A stretch of DNA of 64,000 nt from DATJPR01 sp963843525. GTDB taxonomy: Bacteria > Bacteroidota > Ignavibacteria > UBA10030 > UBA6906. Below are positions 60,941 through 64,000 of this stretch, piece by piece. The stretch is from contig CAWJKM010000007.1 of NCBI GenBank assembly GCA_963843525.1, forward strand, positions 248,001-312,000. The letters are read 5' to 3'. Position 1 is the first letter of the stretch, and each line of letters opens with the position of its first letter. The notes beneath the pieces were generated by a model. It was not told the origin of the DNA, did not search any database, and saw nothing but the letters and a program-made list of their open reading frames with translations. The position numbers were made by a program, and so were the translations under genes.

Positions 60941-61998
60941 TTCCTCCCCGGATCGTGGTCTTCCAAACAGCATTCCTTGGTGACGTGATATTGACGATCC
61001 CCCTTCTCACGGCAATTCGCCGATCTGCACCCGGCACAGAAACTGCGCTCGTGACCATCCCATCTGCGGCTCCATTGGTGCAGGGACATCCGGATGTGAC
61101 GCAAGTCATCGTTTATGATAAGCACGGGAACGATCGCGGGTTCGCAGGTGCCGCGCGCGTGATCCGCGCACTGCGTCAATGGAATGCAGGCCTCGCATTC
61201 GTTCCGCACCGGTCGCTCCGGAGCGCACTGGCAATCAGGCTTGCGGGCATACCGCGGCGGATTGGATTCACCACCTCTGCGGGGAGCTTCCTCTTTACGG
61301 ACAGAGTGCGGTACAGGAAAAATGCGCATGAAATAGACAGGAATCTTGACCTGCTCGATCCTTTGGACCTTCGTCCGCAAGAACGGATTCTTCCCACTCT
61401 TCATCCGAACGCGAGGGATGCGGAAATTGTTGAACAGATGACCCGACCATTCTTTGATATCCGGGTGCGCGAGCCGATCGCGGTGGCCCCGGGGTCAGTA
61501 TGGCCGACCAAGCGCTGGGTGCCGGAGGGGTATGTGAAGGTATGCCGCATGCTGGCCGCCCGGGGGGAACCGGTGGTCCTGATCGGGGGGGAGAGCGACG
61601 CCGACCTCTGCGCGCAGATCGCGGCTCGGGCGGGACCGGGAGTGTACTCGTTTGCGGGCTCGCTGTCGTTGATGCAGTCGGCAGCAATGGTGAAAGCAAG
61701 CAGGATCCTGTTGACGAACGACAGTGCTCCACAACATCTTGCAGTGGCACTGGGCATCCCCGTTGTTTCGATCTTCGGCCCCACGGTGACTTCGTTCGGC
61801 TTCGCGCCGGTCGGTCCATATGATGAAGTGGTGGAAACCCCGGGTCTCCCATGCCGGCCCTGTAGTATTCATGGCGGGGAAAAATGTCCCATCGGGACTT
61901 TCGACTGCATGAATCACATTCTTCCGGAGCATGTGCTGGCTGCTCTTGACAGGGTTGCCGAACGCGCAAAGACCAGTGCACGAACGACTGACCATTAA
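60937..61998 (+). CDS. Heptosyltransferase-type glycosyltransferase (GT9)
   Basis: 353 residues. Family motifs are VVFQTAFLGDVILTIPLL at the N-terminus, GSVWPTKRWVPEGY in the linker and NDSAPQHLAVALGIPVVSIF and GPT in the ADP-heptose-binding half. A Cys group near the C-terminus (CRPCSIHGGEKC ... FDC) is common in WaaF-type proteins. It adds a heptose or related sugar to the inner core of LPS in the cytoplasm. ATG 60937 overlaps the acyltransferase stop by four bases; the upstream frame from 60868 is excluded as overlap. The exact acceptor is unknown. Confidence 0.92.
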   Translation: MIPPRIVVFQTAFLGDVILTIPLLTAIRRSAPGTETALVTIPSAAPLVQGHPDVTQVIVYDKHGNDRGFAGAARVIRALRQWNAGLAFVPHRSLRSALAIRLAGIPRRIGFTTSAGSFLFTDRVRYRKNAHEIDRNLDLLDPLDLRPQERILPTLHPNARDAEIVEQMTRPFFDIRVREPIAVAPGSVWPTKRWVPEGYVKVCRMLAARGEPVVLIGGESDADLCAQIAARAGPGVYSFAGSLSLMQSAAMVKASRILLTNDSAPQHLAVALGIPVVSIFGPTVTSFGFAPVGPYDEVVETPGLPCRPCSIHGGEKCPIGTFDCMNHILPEHVLAALDRVAERAKTSARTTDH

Positions 61999-62620
61999 CC
62001 CTCTTCTCGCCGACGAGGATACCTTGCGGCGGGCCGTCGCTGTGTTGAAGGAAGGGCACGTCATCATCTACCCGACGGATACTCTTTACGGCATCGGCGT
62101 CGACCCGGGCAACGAGGCCGCCCTCCAGCGGGTGCAGCGGATAAAGCGCCGAATCGAACCCAAACCGCTCCTGTTGATCGCCTCCTCCCTGAGCTCCGCT
62201 GAAACCGTTGTGCGGAACTTCCCACCCGCCGCGTTACGTTTGGCTAAGGAGTTTTGGCCGGGTCCGCTGACTATGATTCTCCCCGCAATTCCGACACTTT
62301 CGCCCTTTGTAACACAGGGAACAGGGACTGTTGGCTTGCGTATCCCTTCGAGCACCTTCTGTCTTCAATTGACCGAACATTTTGACGGGCCGATTACCTC
62401 CACCAGTGCCAATATCAGCGGTGAACGGACCCCCGACACTATCGACGAAATTGAATCAATCTTTGGGGACGACGTCGACCTGTATCTCGATGCCGGTCCA
62501 TTGCCGACCAGTCCCCCTTCTACGATTGTGGATGTTTCCGGGGATTTCCCCCGCCTCGTGCGGCAGGGGGTGATTTCGCAGGAACGTCTGCACCAAGTCC
62601 TTCCAGAAATTCATGCGTGA
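61976..62620 (+). CDS. tsaC: L-threonylcarbamoyladenylate synthase (YrdC/Sua5 family)
   Basis: 214 residues from GTG 61976; ATG 61931 is in frame but would overlap the GT9 gene by 68 bases and adds no family similarity. It makes threonylcarbamoyl-AMP from Thr, bicarbonate and ATP for the t6A modification of tRNA position 37. Motifs visible are YPTDTLYGIG, KPLLLIASS, FWPGPLTMIL, GTVGLRIPS and TSTSANISGE, in the usual order. It lacks the C-terminal Sua5 domain, so it is the short TsaC type. It overlaps the end of the GT9 gene by 23 bases. Confidence 0.92.
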   Translation: MHERLTINPLLADEDTLRRAVAVLKEGHVIIYPTDTLYGIGVDPGNEAALQRVQRIKRRIEPKPLLLIASSLSSAETVVRNFPPAALRLAKEFWPGPLTMILPAIPTLSPFVTQGTGTVGLRIPSSTFCLQLTEHFDGPITSTSANISGERTPDTIDEIESIFGDDVDLYLDAGPLPTSPPSTIVDVSGDFPRLVRQGVISQERLHQVLPEIHA

Positions 62621-62623
62621 GCG

Positions 62624-64000
62624 ATGAAACGAACGAATGTCCTGCTTGCCTTTCTCTTGTGGGTTCTGTTCACCCCGGGGGCGAACTCCCAATCTGCCGC
62701 CTTCGATAAGCAACAAGCCTATCTTGATCTCTCCAATGATGCAGTCATCATGGATATCTCAGCGCATCCTGACGATGAAGACGGCGCGACCCTTGCATAC
62801 TACCGGATGAAGTATGGAGTGAAAACCTATTCGGTTCTTTTCACCAGGGGGGAGGGCGGTCAGAACGAAAAGGGACCAGAATTGTACGAAGAGCTCGGGG
62901 TGATCCGGTCGATGGAAACACGGAGAGCCGGCGCAATTCTCGGGACACACGTGGTTTTCCTGGACTTCCTGGATTTTGGTTTCTCGAAGACGGCGACGGA
63001 GGCTTTCCATTTCTGGGGGGGACAGATGGAGGCACTCCGGAGACTCGTCTATGTCATTCGAAAATACAAGCCGGATGTCTTGTTCACGAACCACAACACG
63101 ATTGATGGACACGGTCATCATCAGGCGGTTGCCATCACCGCGATTGCGGCGTTTGATGCTGCGGCGGACCCGACATTGTTTCCCGAGCAACTCAAAGAGC
63201 CCGGAGTGGATTTATGGCAGCCGCGAAAGCTGTACTTCCGCGCCTTTGGCCGAATGGAGGGTGCTGCCGACGTCTCCAACCAGATCGGTGATACAGACCG
63301 CGTGAGGGGAGTAACGTATCTGGATATCGCCACCGAGGCCCTTCGCCAGCACCGAACACAGGGGATGGAGAATGTCAACCTCCGGGCATTCAGCAGGGGG
63401 AAGAATCTCTACAAACTGATGCGGACAAATAGTCTCTACGAATCGGACAGTACGAGCTTTCTTTCGGGAATCGATTTCTGGCGCGACCCCGCGCTCGCGA
63501 CTCTCCACCCGCTCCGGCAGGAATTGTCGACGATTCGCCCCGGGATGCCCGAAGATTCGCTCCTGTCCATTGCCTCGTTGTGTGATGCGAGGATCGATTC
63601 ACTTTCGAAACACGTCGAAGGTTCTCCTCTCGCGAACCGGCTTCTCGCTCACTGGCGTGAATGTCTCGCCCGCATTGTGTCGAGTTCGTACGGTCTTACG
63701 GTTTCTGCCCGCCTCGTAGACACAGTAGTTGTGCCGGGTCAGCGCGTGACATGCCGGGTCTCCGCCGAAGCAACGGCGGGCCCGCTGACGGCAGTCCGGT
63801 GGAGCTTCAGCCTCCCCTCCCAGTGGTCCGTTCAGGGAGAAGCCCCGAATGACCCCCGGGTGCAAGCCGGGTCAAACGAACGCGCCTTTACGCTTGCGAT
63901 TGGTGAGAACGCCCTTCCCACCGTCCCCCGTGTCATCTACCAGTATTCCTCGCTTGATCGTCACCAGAACATCCGCGCCATCTTGACCTGTCGGATTCAG
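62624..64000 (+). CDS. Exported LmbE/PIG-L-family deacetylase (3' end cut off)
   Basis: 459 residues up to the window edge with no stop. The signal peptide ends near GANSQS (residue 23). The PIG-L metal site AHPDDE is at 47-52 (DISAHPDDEDGATLAYY), followed by TRGEGGQN and the second metal motif with H163, H165 and H166 in DGHGHHQAVAI. The catalytic domain ends near residue 280; the part beyond seems to be a different beta domain (RLVDTVVVPGQRVTCRVSAE), as in the large exported PIG-L proteins of Bacteroidota. It de-N-acetylates GlcNAc-type glycans in known members. ATG 62624 is three bases after the tsaC stop. Confidence 0.9.
   Translation, partial: MKRTNVLLAFLLWVLFTPGANSQSAAFDKQQAYLDLSNDAVIMDISAHPDDEDGATLAYYRMKYGVKTYSVLFTRGEGGQNEKGPELYEELGVIRSMETRRAGAILGTHVVFLDFLDFGFSKTATEAFHFWGGQMEALRRLVYVIRKYKPDVLFTNHNTIDGHGHHQAVAITAIAAFDAAADPTLFPEQLKEPGVDLWQPRKLYFRAFGRMEGAADVSNQIGDTDRVRGVTYLDIATEALRQHRTQGMENVNLRAFSRGKNLYKLMRTNSLYESDSTSFLSGIDFWRDPALATLHPLRQELSTIRPGMPEDSLLSIASLCDARIDSLSKHVEGSPLANRLLAHWRECLARIVSSSYGLTVSARLVDTVVVPGQRVTCRVSAEATAGPLTAVRWSFSLPSQWSVQGEAPNDPRVQAGSNERAFTLAIGENALPTVPRVIYQYSSLDRHQNIRAILTCRIQ

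Overview
The window looks like chromosome of a Gram-negative member of the FCB group, most likely Ignavibacteriota or a close relative. The clues are two proteins ending in a type IX secretion (T9SS) type A sorting domain of the YPNPFNPST kind, a PorV/PorQ-like protein, a SusC-like TonB receptor, a GWxTD-domain protein and many Shine-Dalgarno sites of the AGGAGG type. This placement is inference; no rRNA or tRNA gene was seen. The sequence is GC-rich, so long mirror-image open frames lie opposite many real genes.

Layout. 1-2591 (minus) is the 5' part of a PEP-synthase-like ATP-grasp protein carrying two receiver-type domains, and 3004-4344 (minus) is gdhA. 4955-12126 (plus) is a compact respiratory and signalling block: two membrane-anchored GcvH-like proteins without the lipoyl lysine, a four-cluster Fe-S protein, a HybB/NrfD-type membrane subunit, a histidine kinase with two c-haem-type motifs, an NtrC-type regulator and an archaemetzincin. 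12222-13753 (minus) is an ECF sigma/anti-sigma pair. 13847-15403 is a DUF4139 protein, separated by a heptamer repeat array from two SPOR lipoproteins (minus). An orphan MalK/UgpC-type ATPase (16688-17791) and an anti-sigma-like protein paired with an unknown, possibly sigma-like protein (17874-20408) follow.

The main theme from 20.6 to 57.5 kb is alpha-glucan use. A LacI-type regulator has a near-ideal promoter and the palindromic operator GGAAGCGCTTCC. Next come a SusC-like receptor, a 1285-residue secreted protein, a PorV/PorQ-like protein and a T9SS-exported protein with glycan-binding-like modules. At 42.2 kb the same operator sits over the promoter of a five-gene operon: secreted alpha-amylase, GH57 enzyme, a divergent GH13 protein and two MFS sugar carriers. 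A convergent minus-strand operon supplies a small membrane protein, a CBM48-linked esterase, a glycogen-debranching enzyme and an SDR dehydrogenase. A plausible flow is binding and depolymerisation outside, TonB uptake, trimming in the periplasm and MFS import, all inducible through LacI.

Between the two glucan blocks (32.0-42.0 kb, minus) lie four paralogous membrane-anchored SGNH-type proteins with C-terminal TPR regions, interrupted by an oppositely oriented SurA/PpiC-type isomerase. The right end (57.6-64.0 kb, plus) holds a single-domain receiver, YjbQ, a GWxTD protein, a LpxL-type acyltransferase, a heptosyltransferase-type GT9 protein, TsaC and a truncated PIG-L deacetylase.

The best candidates for something undescribed are the pseudo-GcvH/Fe-S/HybB module with its haem-sensing two-component system, the SGNH-TPR array, and the possible divergent sigma/anti-sigma pair at 17.9-20.4 kb.
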